Source: Devosia sp. (GTDB taxonomy: Bacteria > Pseudomonadota > Alphaproteobacteria > Rhizobiales > Devosiaceae). From it: DNA of 64,000 nucleotides. Every line of letters starts with the position of its first letter. Within the stretch, counting starts at the first letter, position 1. A program made the translations under genes and the position numbers. Positions 19,187 through 28,993 of the stretch are shown piece after piece. The stretch is taken from positions 173,385 to 237,384 of the forward strand of contig NZ_JAQGJM010000034.1 in the NCBI RefSeq assembly GCF_028290625.1. Direction: 5' to 3'. The notes under the pieces were generated by a model, which was not told the DNA's origin, searched no databases, and saw only the letters and a program-made list of their open reading frames with translations.

Positions 19187-20068
19187 CTAAACTGTGGACG
19201 GATCGAGCGCATCGCGCACGGCGTCGCCGACTAGGTTGAAGGCCAGCACGACCAGGGTAATGGCGGCGCCGGCTCCGATGATCGGCCAGGGCGAACCGAA
19301 CAGGTTGTTGAGCCCGTCGCGGATGATATTGCCCCAGCTCGGATTGGGCGGCTGGGTGCCGATGCCCAGGAAGCTCAACGAGGCTTCGAGCCGGATGGCC
19401 GAGGCCACCCACAGCATCATCAGCACGATGATGGGGGCCATGATATTGGGGATGATGTGGCGGAAGATGATCACTGGCGTGCGCACGCCGATAGCGATGG
19501 CAGCCTCGACATAGGGGTCCTGCTTGACCGACAGGGTCTGGGCACGGGCCACGCGGGCGAAGCCGGGGATGAAGGCCACGGTGATCACGACGATCACGTT
19601 CCAGAACCCGCCGCCCAGCACCGCGGCAATCATGATCGCCAGCAGTAGTTCAGGGAAGGCCAGCAGGAGATCGATGACACGCGAGATGATGCGGTCGACA
19701 ACGCCGCCGAAATAGCCGGCGATAACCCCCAGCGTGGTGCCGAAGATCGCCGCCAGGAACGGCGAGATCAGGCCGAATAGCAGCGAATTGCGCGAGCCGT
19801 AGATCATGCGGCTCAACACGTCGCGGCCGAATTGGTCGGTGCCCAGCCAGTTCTCCCAGCTCGGCGATTTGTTGATCCGCAGCATGGACTGGGTCAGCGG
19901 ATCATAGGGCGCCAGGATCGGGGCCAGCGCGGCCACTACGACGAAGGCGGCGATGATGACCACGGCAACAATGGTGGCCGGACGGCCGAACAGCGCGCGG
20001 CGCAGGAAATCGAAGCGGCCGGGACCGCCGTCGACAAGCTCCGGAACGGGATCTGCAATGATGGTCAT
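19187..20068 (-). CDS. ABC transporter permease, DppC type
   Basis: 293 residues with the DppC hallmarks 'WLGTDQFGRDVLSRMIYGSRNS', the EAA loop 'YVEAAIAIGVRTPVIIFRHIIPN' and the C-terminal 'AFNLVGDAVRDALDPS'. About six membrane segments. The ATG overlaps the stop of the DppB-type gene by ATGA, so the permeases are translationally coupled. Confidence 0.94.
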   Translation of the reverse strand: MTIIADPVPELVDGGPGRFDFLRRALFGRPATIVAVVIIAAFVVVAALAPILAPYDPLTQSMLRINKSPSWENWLGTDQFGRDVLSRMIYGSRNSLLFGLISPFLAAIFGTTLGVIAGYFGGVVDRIISRVIDLLLAFPELLLAIMIAAVLGGGFWNVIVVITVAFIPGFARVARAQTLSVKQDPYVEAAIAIGVRTPVIIFRHIIPNIMAPIIVLMMLWVASAIRLEASLSFLGIGTQPPNPSWGNIIRDGLNNLFGSPWPIIGAGAAITLVVLAFNLVGDAVRDALDPSTV

Positions 20069-21003
20069 GAGTTCACCCGGATGCGTGGGTCGACGACGAT
20101 GTAGAGCAGGTCCATCAGCAGGTTGATCACCACCACGAACATGGCGAACACCACGACGCCACCCTGGATCACCGCATAGTCGCGCTCCGCGATCGCCCCG
20201 ATCAGCAGCTTGCCGATGCCCGGGCGGTTGAACACCAGCTCGATCGCCACCGAACCCGACAGCGTCGCCAAAAGGCTCAGGCCCATGCCGGTGGTCAGCG
20301 GCAGCAGCGCATTGCGCAGGCCGTGCCGGTAGATCACCCGGTTCTCCTTGGCACCCTTGGCGCGGGCGGTGCGGATATAATCCTTGCTGAGGACCTCCAA
20401 TAGCGAGGTGCGGGTCAACCGGCCGATAAAGGCGGCCTTGACCAGCGCCAGGGTCAGCGCCGGCAGGAACACATGGTACATCCGGTCGACGAAGCCCTCC
20501 CCGCCGCCATTGATCGGGAACCAGTGCAGGTTGAGCGCAAAAACGATCAGCAGCAGCGCCCCGAGATAGAAATCGGGAACCGCATAGCCGATCAGCGAGA
20601 ACAGCCGTACCCCGCTGTCGGGCAATTTATTGCGGTGGGTGGCGGCCAGCACCCCCAGCGGCACCCCGGCCGCCACACCCATGACCATAGCCACGAGCGT
20701 GAGCTCGATCGTATAGGGCAGGTTGTAGAGCACCAGCCCGACAACGCTCTGATTGCTCATCATGGATGTGCCCATGTTGAGCGTCAGCACGCCCCAGACG
20801 AAGCTAAAAAACTGCATCCAGAGCGGCGCGTTGAGGCCCATCTTTTCGCGGAAGAGCTGCAATTGCTCGGCAGTCGCCATGTCTCCCAGCGCCGCAATCG
20901 CGGGATCACCCGGCAAGATGCGCATGGCGATGAACACCAGCAGCAAAACCAGGAAAACGGTCGGTATCGCATCCAACAGACGAAGTAAGAGATAGCGTGC
21001 CAT
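20065..21003 (-). CDS. ABC transporter permease, DppB type
   Basis: 312 residues. It begins 'MARYLLLRLLDAIPTVFLVLLLVFIAMRILPGDPA', the classical DppB opening, and ends 'LLMDLLYIVVDPRIRVNS'. The EAA loop is 'YIRTARAKGAKENRVIYRHGLRNALLP'. The ATG at 21003 has GGGAGG well spaced upstream; the frame extends far upstream only as a shadow inside the hydrolase gene. It follows the 860-residue hydrolase-like gene by 47 nt. Confidence 0.94.
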   Translation of the reverse strand: MARYLLLRLLDAIPTVFLVLLLVFIAMRILPGDPAIAALGDMATAEQLQLFREKMGLNAPLWMQFFSFVWGVLTLNMGTSMMSNQSVVGLVLYNLPYTIELTLVAMVMGVAAGVPLGVLAATHRNKLPDSGVRLFSLIGYAVPDFYLGALLLIVFALNLHWFPINGGGEGFVDRMYHVFLPALTLALVKAAFIGRLTRTSLLEVLSKDYIRTARAKGAKENRVIYRHGLRNALLPLTTGMGLSLLATLSGSVAIELVFNRPGIGKLLIGAIAERDYAVIQGGVVVFAMFVVVINLLMDLLYIVVDPRIRVNS

Positions 21004-21050
21004 GGTTCTGCCTCCCGCGCCGCCATGCGGCGGCATTCTCGAACGCGCAG

Positions 21051-23633
21051 CTAGGTCTGCAGCGCGGTGTAATAGGGTTCGTTGGCCAGATTGCGCTCCA
21101 GCCCTGGCACCAGCACCGACTGACCCTGCCGGGTCAGGCTGATGAAGTACTGCAGATGGAAGTCGCCTTCGGTGTAAGCCGAGGGAATTTCGGCACCATA
21201 GCCGCCCTCCCGAGGCTCCATCGGCACAGCCATCCAGCGCTCCGCCTGATTGATGTGGCGGTAGTGTAGGACTGGCGCCGCGTCGGCATCGGTCTGCACC
21301 GACACGGCGAATGGCTGTCCGCCGACAAAGCTCTTGTCCGAGCGAACTTCGATCGGATCGGCCAGGGTCTTGCGTCGTCCTTTCAACGCCGCAATGGCGC
21401 GGAGGGTTGCGGCATCCGGCTGTACCGACTCGGTTTTGCCGCCGCCGCGCATGGCTTCGAGATCGAGCAACTCGGCCTGCATTTCCGGCAGTCGCGAATG
21501 CCATGAGCCGCGCAGCCAGCTCTGCGGACCATAGGTCATGTCGTCATGATAGAGATCGCGCGACACCGCCGCGAGGCCCTCCCAGGCCAGCACGGAGCGC
21601 CGGGCGTGATCCAGCACGGGCTCGATCAGGGACGACACCTTGGTGGCGACGAACAGTTCCGCCCAGCAGGCCGCACGGAATTTCTCGGCGAAATGCCGGG
21701 CAATCCCACCCAGGATTTGCACATCGGTCAGGATACGCTGCACCTCGGCCCGGCCGAAATCGGCGGAGCGGCGTGCCTGGGTCAAGGCCGTTTCGCAGCC
21801 CTCGGCCATGTCATCGAGCCAGTCCGCCACGTCGAGCGGCGTATAGCGGTGCGACTTCTGGCCGGCGAGCAGCAGCTCGGCATATTCGCGAGCGCTGGCA
21901 AACAGCGCAGAATCGAATGTCGGTGCATTGCCGAAGCGAACCGGGCCTTCCATGTCAGAGCCATAGGCACGCTTGCCCGAGCCGTCGATGAAGCCAAGGT
22001 TGGTGTAGACCTCGGGCCAGTAGTGATTGTTGGACGCCGATGGCCCATGCGCCAGGGTGATCAGCGGCAGCACGCGGCTGGCCCACGACAGACCCTGCTC
22101 GCACTGCTCGGCCACGTCGCCGCATTCATGCTCCAGCCAGCGCATCCAGCTATCGCGCGGCGCCTCCGGATTGTAGAGCAGCCGGCCCCAGACCCGGTAC
22201 TGATAATCATACTTGCGCCAGTCCTGCTTGGTGGGCATGCCATGCTTTTGATAGGTGAAGCGCTGGCCCGGAATGCCGGTGCCCATGCGGCCCTTGAAGC
22301 TTTGCGGCTCGCACCATTCCACCCCATCCGAACCCGCAAACATCGAACTGCGGCCATAGCCGGCGGCAAACACCGGATCGCCCCACAGCAGGACGCGCTG
22401 CGTACCGGCCCAGATGCGGTAGATGACCTTGTAGTCCTTGGTCTTGGTCAGCAGGTCACCATAGGAATAGCGCAGGAATTTGCGCGAGCCTTCGCTGAGC
22501 TGTTCGCGCTCGCTGCGCGCCACCTCCGGCGGGTATTCCTTGTTGCGGATTGCCGACTGGTGGTAGGGCGGGCCCATATGTTCGGCCAGGTATTTTGGCG
22601 ACGCCGCGATGGGCATGCCCGAGGCGCGGGCCACTGCGATCATCTTGTGATCGAGCCCCTTGCCGTGCATGTCGATCTCAATCGGGCGACCAGCCGCGGC
22701 GACGCCGGCAAACGCCTGTTCCCAAAACCCGTAATCGCCCTCGGCAATGCCGCCCTCGACATGGACGCGGAAGGTCATGCCGGTGATTTCGGGGACTTCG
22801 AGCAGGAGCCTTGTGATGGCATCGCGGCAATAGGGCGCCAGATTGTCCGCCGTAACCCCGCGCACGGTGTAGTTGGCATTGGGGACATCGTCGAAATCGT
22901 AGCGCTGCGTCCACAGTGCCAGTTGGAACTCCAGTCCGCGCTTGGCTGCCTCGCGGCCGATGAATTTGAGCATTTCGAGATTGGCGTCACGCTCCTCCTC
23001 GGAGAGCTCCTTGACGTCGATCGCGTAGCCGGGAAGCTGGAGCAGGAACGGATAGGGGAAGTAGAAATAGACGTCCGAAATCCAGGGATTATGATAGGGA
23101 TAATTGTAGCCCATGCCCAAGGTCAGGGCGAACCGGTTGAAGCGGTTGGACACCAGCATGGTCAGGTAATCGCGCCATTGCTGCTTGTCGTAGAACCAGA
23201 CCTTGTCTTCTTCCTCGGCACAAAACAGGCGCGCCATCGAGCGGACGCGCGCGGTCGGCTGCTCGATCAGTGGGAACGTGCCGGCGAACAGGTCATCGCC
23301 CAACGCATTGCGGACGCGGTCGGCAAGTTCGGTCAGCGCATAGACGATGCCGCGCGTGTCGTGGCCCCAGGCGATGATGTGATCGCCCTGCCGATAAAGC
23401 GCCATGCCTTCGGCAACGGCGGGCAGCGCAGCGGGCGCCGCAAGAGTGGGCTGAACGCCCGCACCGGCAATCTCGATGACGAGCCCCTGCCCGGCGTTTG
23501 GCCCGATATCGGCCGCAACATCGCGCTGCGCCAAAGCGCGCTGCAATTCGCTGGCACCCCAGGCCACGGAGCCTGTTGAATCAGTGGCGAAAGCTGCTGG
23601 CAGCACAATGCTGACCGAGGCGGCTACAGTCAT
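21051..23633 (-). CDS. Putative glycoside hydrolase, 860 aa, cytoplasmic
   Basis: No named family is certain. Residues about 1-115 ('GASELQRALAQRDVAADIG', 'IIAWGHDTRGIVYALTELADRVR') resemble the alpha/beta domain that precedes the barrel in alpha-glucuronidases and hexosaminidases. Residues about 125-450 look like a TIM barrel, with 'RFNRFALTLGMGYNYPY', 'EFQLALWTQRYD', 'ITGMTFRVHVEGGI', 'IEIDMHGKGLDHKMI' and 'RVLLWGDPVFAAGY'. A helical region follows and then a short beta-rich C-terminal domain. No convincing signal peptide was seen. Its position between an SBP gene and the permeases of an importer suggests it cleaves the imported compound. A GH67/GH20-like relation is inference. Confidence 0.7.
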   Translation of the reverse strand: MTVAASVSIVLPAAFATDSTGSVAWGASELQRALAQRDVAADIGPNAGQGLVIEIAGAGVQPTLAAPAALPAVAEGMALYRQGDHIIAWGHDTRGIVYALTELADRVRNALGDDLFAGTFPLIEQPTARVRSMARLFCAEEEDKVWFYDKQQWRDYLTMLVSNRFNRFALTLGMGYNYPYHNPWISDVYFYFPYPFLLQLPGYAIDVKELSEEERDANLEMLKFIGREAAKRGLEFQLALWTQRYDFDDVPNANYTVRGVTADNLAPYCRDAITRLLLEVPEITGMTFRVHVEGGIAEGDYGFWEQAFAGVAAAGRPIEIDMHGKGLDHKMIAVARASGMPIAASPKYLAEHMGPPYHQSAIRNKEYPPEVARSEREQLSEGSRKFLRYSYGDLLTKTKDYKVIYRIWAGTQRVLLWGDPVFAAGYGRSSMFAGSDGVEWCEPQSFKGRMGTGIPGQRFTYQKHGMPTKQDWRKYDYQYRVWGRLLYNPEAPRDSWMRWLEHECGDVAEQCEQGLSWASRVLPLITLAHGPSASNNHYWPEVYTNLGFIDGSGKRAYGSDMEGPVRFGNAPTFDSALFASAREYAELLLAGQKSHRYTPLDVADWLDDMAEGCETALTQARRSADFGRAEVQRILTDVQILGGIARHFAEKFRAACWAELFVATKVSSLIEPVLDHARRSVLAWEGLAAVSRDLYHDDMTYGPQSWLRGSWHSRLPEMQAELLDLEAMRGGGKTESVQPDAATLRAIAALKGRRKTLADPIEVRSDKSFVGGQPFAVSVQTDADAAPVLHYRHINQAERWMAVPMEPREGGYGAEIPSAYTEGDFHLQYFISLTRQGQSVLVPGLERNLANEPYYTALQT

Positions 23634-23665
23634 GGAATTAGTCCTTATTCGAGCCGCAATAGAAG

Positions 23666-23692
23666 CGGTCCCGGGCAGGATGCCCGGAACCG
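23666..23692 (-). promoter_or_regulatory. Intercistronic hairpin after SBP gene
   Basis: A stem of CCGGGCA/TGCCCGG with a 3-nt loop, extended past one mismatch by CGGT/ACCG, begins 16 nt after the SBP stop. No U-tract follows. It lies between the SBP and the hydrolase gene. Confidence 0.75.
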
Positions 23693-23707
23693 GATTATGC
23701 CTTTGCG

Positions 23708-25324
23708 TTAGACGAACTTGGCTTGCGACAGCGGCCAGTTCACGTAGCCCGACACGACGTCGAAGCCGAGGTCGACCTTGGGCGACCGCACGATCAGGAA
23801 GCCATTGTCGGAGACTGGCAGGATCACCGCATCGGTCAGCGCCTTGACCTCGATCTGCTGGACGATCTCGATGCGCTTGGTGAGGTCCGGTTCGGCTAGG
23901 GCCTTGTCCAGCAGGTCGTCGATGCCCGGAATGGTAACGCCGTAGTGGCTCATATTGGCGCCGCCATTGCCGTCTGCCGTCACCTCGGCGCCCTTGGCCA
24001 GATAGGTCAGGATCACCTGGGTGGGGACCGGCGGCATCGCGGACGACTGCTGGCTCAGCGTATTGGTGCCGATGTTCTGGTCGGCGTGGAAGGCGGTATG
24101 GTCCTTGATGTTGAGGTCCATGTTGATACCGACACGGCGCAACTGGTCCTGGATCATCAACATGATCGCCGAAAAGTCCTCGCGCTGGCTGGTATCGTTC
24201 TTGAACTTGAAGCCATCGGGCATGCCGGCTTCGGCCAGCAGCGCCTTGGCTTTCTCCGGATCGTACTTGTAGGCAATCTCCGGTGGGATGGTCTCTGCGG
24301 TGAAGCCGCCGGGAAATGACGGCGGGTTGAGGCCGTAGGTACGCTTGCTGATTGGGGCAATGGCCGTGGTGATTTCGTCCCGATCGATGGCGTAGAACAG
24401 CGCCTGGCGGACGCGAATATCGTCGAACGGCTTGACCGTCAGGTTAAACTGCACTGTGAAGAAGCTGCCAGGGCTGACCACGTCGAAGATCAGGCCGGGA
24501 TCGCGCTGGGTCATCGAGTCTGCCCAGCCCGGCGCCCGCACACCTTCTATCATATGCACGTCGCCCGACAGGATGGCCAAAGTGCGTGCAGTGGTATCGG
24601 CGATGTAAACGCATTGCAGCTTGGGCGTGGCGGCCGGCGTGTCCCAATATTCGGTATTGGCGGTCAATGTGACACCCTGCGACGGGTCCGGCGCCACGCT
24701 CTCGAGCTGGTAGACGCCGGTGCCGATGGGATCGATGCCGATCGGCTCCTCGCCCTTTTCCTCGATCGCCTTCTTGCACATGATGGCGCCGTCATAGTCG
24801 CTGAGCACGCCCAGCATGAACAGCGGATCTGGCTGCTTGAGGTTGAACACGACGGTGGCGGGATCGGGGGCGTCAGTGCTGGCGATATTGGTGAACTTGG
24901 CCCGCACACCGCCGACGCGGACGGCATCGATAACACGATCAAAGGTGAACTTGACGTCTTCGGACGTCATCACGCCATAGCCCTTGTGCCACTTCACGCC
25001 TTCGCGCAGCTTGATGGTCCAGGTCTTGGAATCGGGCGAGCCTTCCCAGCTCAGCGCCAGGCGCGGCACCAGTTCGTTGACGGTCGCGGGGAACTGCCAG
25101 CGCGGCAGGTCCACCAGCTTGTCATAGATGGCGATGATGGCCCAGTTATCGACGCCCTGGATCGACTTGTGCGGATCAATGGTCCGCAGGCCGCGGGCGC
25201 CGAAAGCAATCTTGATCGTGTCGGTACCTTGCGCAAAAGCCTTGCCGGTCATAGCCGACAGCAGGCTGGCACTCGCCATGGCTGCGGTCGATCCGGCGAT
25301 AAACGTGCGTCTGTTGACGTTCAT
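23708..25324 (-). CDS. ABC transporter substrate-binding protein, family 5
   Basis: 538 residues. The N-terminus 'MNVNRRTFIAGSTAAMASASLLSAMTG' contains a twin-arginine-like motif before a hydrophobic stretch, with cleavage likely after 'KAFAQ'. The mature receptor shows SBP_bac_5 blocks: 'LRTIDPHKSIQGVDNWAIIAIYDKLVDL', 'LREGVKWHKGYGVMTSEDVKFTFDRV' and 'IRVRQALFYAIDRDEI'. It is the first gene of the operon with the hydrolase, two permeases and the dual ATPase. Two copies of an IclR-type motif lie 134-189 nt upstream in the spacer shared with the divergent GHL6-like gene. Confidence 0.94.
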   Translation of the reverse strand: MNVNRRTFIAGSTAAMASASLLSAMTGKAFAQGTDTIKIAFGARGLRTIDPHKSIQGVDNWAIIAIYDKLVDLPRWQFPATVNELVPRLALSWEGSPDSKTWTIKLREGVKWHKGYGVMTSEDVKFTFDRVIDAVRVGGVRAKFTNIASTDAPDPATVVFNLKQPDPLFMLGVLSDYDGAIMCKKAIEEKGEEPIGIDPIGTGVYQLESVAPDPSQGVTLTANTEYWDTPAATPKLQCVYIADTTARTLAILSGDVHMIEGVRAPGWADSMTQRDPGLIFDVVSPGSFFTVQFNLTVKPFDDIRVRQALFYAIDRDEITTAIAPISKRTYGLNPPSFPGGFTAETIPPEIAYKYDPEKAKALLAEAGMPDGFKFKNDTSQREDFSAIMLMIQDQLRRVGINMDLNIKDHTAFHADQNIGTNTLSQQSSAMPPVPTQVILTYLAKGAEVTADGNGGANMSHYGVTIPGIDDLLDKALAEPDLTKRIEIVQQIEVKALTDAVILPVSDNGFLIVRSPKVDLGFDVVSGYVNWPLSQAKFV

Positions 25325-25457
25325 TTTCTGTCCTCCCGTTACAAGCCGGCGACCGTTTTTCGCGTCATTATTGCGCGATCAAATAAACGGGATGCGGCAT
25401 ATTCGATGAGCTGTAGCGCCGACAAAAAAAGACCGTCAAGGCGAGACGCCCGTGGTT

Positions 25458-25472
25458 TTCCGTATGGTGGAA
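25458..25472. promoter_or_regulatory. IclR-type operator candidate, copy 1 of 2
   Basis: TTCCGTATGGTGGAA in the divergent spacer between the SBP gene and the GHL6-like gene. It differs by one base from the copies at 25499 and 35705. Confidence 0.65.
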
Positions 25473-25498
25473 GGACGTTCACAAAGCGCACGCGCCTC

Positions 25499-25513
25499 TT
25501 CCGTATCGTGGAA
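25499..25513. promoter_or_regulatory. IclR-type operator candidate, copy 2 of 2
   Basis: TTCCGTATCGTGGAA, centred 41 bp from copy 1 (about four helical turns). It is identical over 15 bp to the site upstream of the CUT1 SBP at 35705. Confidence 0.7.
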
Positions 25514-25595
25514 AGTGCAAGCGAAGAGGCCGCACAGCCGCTTTTGATTCCGCTAAGCGTGACGAACAAAGCGCAAGTGAAAGCGGAGGACAGCT

Positions 25596-27785
25596 ATGAG
25601 CGAGGAACCCTGGTACCGGACCACCCTGCGGTGGGGCCAGACCAATCTGGTCGAGTGCGACCCGGCCCGGTATGACGTGGAATTCTGGCGTGAGCATTGG
25701 CGCGCGACACGCGTCCAGGGCATCATCGTCAATGCCGGCGGCATCGTCGCCTACTACCCCTCCAAGTTCCCGCTGCATCACCGCGCCGAAAAGCTCGGCG
25801 ACCGCGATCTCTATGGCGAGATCGTCAAGGTCGCCCGCGAAGAGGGTATCAAGGTGATCGCGCGCATGGACTCTAACCGGGTCGCGCAAGACTTCTACGA
25901 AGCCCATCCCGACTGGATCTGCCTCGATATCGATGGCAAGCCCTATCGCCAGGCCGACAAATACGTCACCTGCATCGGCTCGCCCTATTACACCGAATAC
26001 CTGCCCTCCGTGATGGAAGAGATCATCGAGCGCAGCCAGCCGGTCGGCTTTGCCGACAATAGCTGGGCCGGGTTGCCGCGCGCCAATATCTGCTATTGCG
26101 AGCACTGCAAAACCCAGTTCTCCGACTATGCCGGCAAGGCCCTGCCCCGTGCCCATGATTGGTCGGACGCCGCCTATCGCGACTGGATCAAATGGAATTT
26201 CCAGCGCCGCACCGACATCTGGGAACTCAACAACCGGGTGACCAACAAGGCCGGCGGTCCCGATTGCGCCTGGATGGGCATGATCAGTGGCGAAGTGCTC
26301 AACAATTCGAGCCGCTTCATCGACCTGCAGGCCATCCTCAAGCGCGGCGCCATCGTCATGCTCGACCATCAGCGCCGCAACGCCATCGACGGGTTCGAGC
26401 AGAACACCGAAGCAGGCAAACGCCTGCACGAACTGGCGGGCTGGGACACGCTGATCCCCGAATCCATGCCGCAATACCAGTTGGGCGCTCCCGCCTTCCG
26501 GCTCGCCAGCATGCCGTCGTCCGAAGTGCGGCTGTGGTCAAGCTCCGGCTTTGCCGGCGGCATCCAGCCGTGGTGGCACCATATCGGTTCCTCCCATGAA
26601 GACCGCCGCCAGTATAGGACGGCCGAGCCGATCTTACGCTGGCACGAGGCCAACCAGGATATCCTGGTCAATCGCCGCCCCAAGGCCGATGTCGGCGTTG
26701 TCTGGTCGCAGCAGAACCACGACTATTTCGGCCGCGATCAGGCCCGCGACAAGACGCTGGCGCCCTATCGCGGCGTGGTCAAGGCGCTCGATCGCTCCGG
26801 CATCACCTATATGCCGCTGCATGCCGACGACATCGCCACCGCCGGCGAGCGTTTCGGCGTCCTGGTGCTGCCCAATTTCGGCACCTTGTCGGATGAGCAA
26901 CTGGCTCACGTCCGCAGCTTCGTCGATGGCGGCGGCTCGGTCATCGCTACCTCGGAATCGACGCTGTTCGACGTCGATGGCGAAGCCCGCGCCGATTTCG
27001 CTTTGGCCGATCTGTTTGGCGTACACCGCCAAACCGGCAGCCATGGCGCGCAGGACAACATCAACAACAATCTCGAAACCCATGCCCGCCACACCTATCT
27101 GCGGCTGGCGCCCGAACTGCGCAGCGGCGTCTACGGGCCCAAGGATGACACTGCTCCGGCCGCGACCGGTCAGCGCCATGCGATCCTGAAGGGCCTGGAG
27201 GCGGCCGACACCATCCCTTTCGGCGGCTACCTGCCGGTGGTTTCAGTGGATGCCGATGTCGAAGTTTTGGCGACGTTCATTCCCGACTTTCCGATCTATC
27301 CACCGGAAACTTCGTGGATGCGCAATCCCAGGACCGACCTGCCGGCCATCACCGTCAAGCAGGCCCCATCGGGTGGCAAGCTGGTGTGGTTCGTGGCCGA
27401 CCTCGATCGCTGCTTTGCCCGGGACGAGCAGTTCGAGCACGCGCTGCTGTTTTCCAACGCCGTCCGCTGGGCCTTGGGCAACCGCTCGCAGGTTACGATC
27501 GCAGGCGGTCATGGTGTGATCACCGCCGACCTCTACGAGCAGGCCGGCAAGCGCATCCTACACCTCAACAACCGCCTGCTGCTGTCGCGTGTTCCTGGGC
27601 GGCAATATGACCTGGTGCCGATCGGTCCGGTGGAAGTGCGGCTGCGGGTCGAGGGCACGATGGCGCAATCGGTCAAGCTCCGCGTGGCCGGCAAATCGAT
27701 CCCCGCCACGGCGCAGGGCGATGAACTGGCGTTCGTGGTGGATCAGATTTTGGATCACGAAGTCGTTGTGGTCGAAGTCAACTAA
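25596..27785 (+). CDS. Putative glycoside hydrolase, GHL6-like with GH42-type middle domain
   Basis: 729 residues. The N-terminal 'YDVEFWREHWRATRVQGIIVNAGGIVAYYPSKFPLHH' and 'EIVKVAREEGIKVIARMDSNR' are typical of hypothetical glycosyl hydrolase family 6 (GHL6), a barrel. 'ICYCEHCKTQF' at about 166-176 is a characteristic cysteine motif. Residues about 380-480 ('FGVLVLPNFGTLSDEQLAHVRSFVDGGGSVIATSE') match the beta-galactosidase trimerisation-like domain. No signal peptide, so cytoplasmic. GGAGG lies 7 nt before the ATG. It is divergent from the SBP operon and likely shares its two operators. Substrate unknown. Confidence 0.82.
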   Translation: MSEEPWYRTTLRWGQTNLVECDPARYDVEFWREHWRATRVQGIIVNAGGIVAYYPSKFPLHHRAEKLGDRDLYGEIVKVAREEGIKVIARMDSNRVAQDFYEAHPDWICLDIDGKPYRQADKYVTCIGSPYYTEYLPSVMEEIIERSQPVGFADNSWAGLPRANICYCEHCKTQFSDYAGKALPRAHDWSDAAYRDWIKWNFQRRTDIWELNNRVTNKAGGPDCAWMGMISGEVLNNSSRFIDLQAILKRGAIVMLDHQRRNAIDGFEQNTEAGKRLHELAGWDTLIPESMPQYQLGAPAFRLASMPSSEVRLWSSSGFAGGIQPWWHHIGSSHEDRRQYRTAEPILRWHEANQDILVNRRPKADVGVVWSQQNHDYFGRDQARDKTLAPYRGVVKALDRSGITYMPLHADDIATAGERFGVLVLPNFGTLSDEQLAHVRSFVDGGGSVIATSESTLFDVDGEARADFALADLFGVHRQTGSHGAQDNINNNLETHARHTYLRLAPELRSGVYGPKDDTAPAATGQRHAILKGLEAADTIPFGGYLPVVSVDADVEVLATFIPDFPIYPPETSWMRNPRTDLPAITVKQAPSGGKLVWFVADLDRCFARDEQFEHALLFSNAVRWALGNRSQVTIAGGHGVITADLYEQAGKRILHLNNRLLLSRVPGRQYDLVPIGPVEVRLRVEGTMAQSVKLRVAGKSIPATAQGDELAFVVDQILDHEVVVVEVN

Positions 27786-27809
27786 GCCACGAAGAGCGTT
27801 GCGCTTTAC

Positions 27810-27841
27810 GAACCCGCCCTTGTGGCGGGTTCGTTCGTTTT
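27810..27841 (+). terminator. Rho-independent terminator
   Basis: A 9-bp stem GAACCCGCC/GGCGGGTTC with a 5-nt loop is followed by GTTCGTTTT. It begins 25 nt after the GHL6-like gene's stop and also separates it from the convergent ABC ATPase gene. Confidence 0.8.
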
Positions 27842-27916
27842 GGCGGGGTGTTGCGCCAGTACAAGCGAAGCCACCGCCACCGTTTCCGGCAGCTTTGGTC
27901 GGCTCAGGAGAACGAG

Positions 27917-28984
27917 CTAGGCGTGCAGCCGCTGACCGGTCTGGGTGTCAAAAACATGGGCCCGCTTGTTGTCGGGCAGCAGCGGGATGCTGTCGCCCGG
28001 CCGGAAGTTGACGCGATCGCGGAAAATCGCGGTGATGGCGGTGGCGCCGAGCCGCGCATTGACCTGGGTCTCGGACCCGGTCGGCTCGATCACCACCACT
28101 TTGGCCGGCATGCCCGCGGGATCGATGCTCAGATGTTCGGGGCGAAATCCGTAGGTGACCTCGCGGCCCGCTTCCAGGCCAGGCACGGACGGCAATGGCA
28201 GGCTGGCGCCGTCAGCCGTCACGATGCTGGGGCCATCGCCAAGGGCGACCGTGCCCTTGATCAGGTTCATGGCGGGCGAGCCGATGAAGCCGGCAACGAA
28301 CAGCGTCTCGGGAGTGTCGTAGAGCTCAAGCGGCGAGCCGACCTGTTCGATGCGGCCGGCATTGAGCACCACGATGCGATCGGCCAGCGTCATGGCCTCG
28401 ATCTGGTCGTGGGTGACATAGACGGTCGTCGTCTGCAGCCGCTGGTGCAGTTCCTTGATCTCGCCGCGCATTTGCACCCGCAGCTTGGCATCCAGGTTGC
28501 TGAGCGGTTCGTCGAACAAAAACACCTGCGGTGCCCGCACGATGGCGCGGCCCATGGCAACACGCTGGCGCTGCCCGCCGGACAGATGCCGGGGGTGGCG
28601 ATCGAGCAATTGCTGCAGGCCCAGGATCTCGGCCGCCCGCTCCACCTTGGCCCGAATTTCGGCCTTCGATACACCCTGCATTCGCAGGGAAAAGCCCATA
28701 TTCTGGGCCACCGTCATGTGGGGATAGAGCGCGTAGTTCTGGAACACCATGGCGATGTCGCGATCCTTGGGCGGCAGATCGTTGACGATCACGTCGCCAA
28801 TCTCGACATCGCCGCCGCTGATTTCCTCAAGCCCGGCGATCATCCGCAGCAGGGTCGACTTGCCACAGCCGGACGGGCCCACCAGCGCCACGAACTGCCC
28901 GTCGGCAATGTCGAGGGAAATCCCATGGATGACTTGCAGCGTGCCGTAGCTTTTGAGCACGTCGCGGATTTGGACGGTGGCCAT
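27917..28984 (-). CDS. Sugar ABC transporter ATP-binding protein, UgpC/MsmK family
   Basis: 355 residues. Walker A is GPSGCGKST at about 36-44, the signature is [16 protein letters not shown], Walker B is [16 protein letters not shown], and the H-loop is [15 protein letters not shown]. The C-terminal TOBE/MalK-type regulatory region (about 240-355) includes '[16 protein letters not shown]'. This is the energising subunit for the CUT1 importer whose SBP and permeases lie upstream in the same orientation. It is the last gene of that operon and is convergent with the GHL6-like gene. Confidence 0.95.
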   Translation of the reverse strand: MATVQIRDVLKSYGTLQVIHGISLDIADGQFVALVGPSGCGKSTLLRMIAGLEEISGGDVEIGDVIVNDLPPKDRDIAMVFQNYALYPHMTVAQNMGFSLRMQGVSKAEIRAKVERAAEILGLQQLLDRHPRHLSGGQRQRVAMGRAIVRAPQVFLFDEPLSNLDAKLRVQMRGEIKELHQRLQTTTVYVTHDQIEAMTLADRIVVLNAGRIEQVGSPLELYDTPETLFVAGFIGSPAMNLIKGTVALGDGPSIVTADGASLPLPSVPGLEAGREVTYGFRPEHLSIDPAGMPAKVVVIEPTGSETQVNARLGATAITAIFRDRVNFRPGDSIPLLPDNKRAHVFDTQTGQRLHA

Positions 28985-28993
28985 GTGCGTCTC

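Noticed and set aside
21546..23579. Long plus-strand frame (677 codons) opposite the 860-residue hydrolase
   Set aside because: It is an antisense shadow created by high GC third positions; it has no domain sense and the minus-strand protein is coherent throughout.
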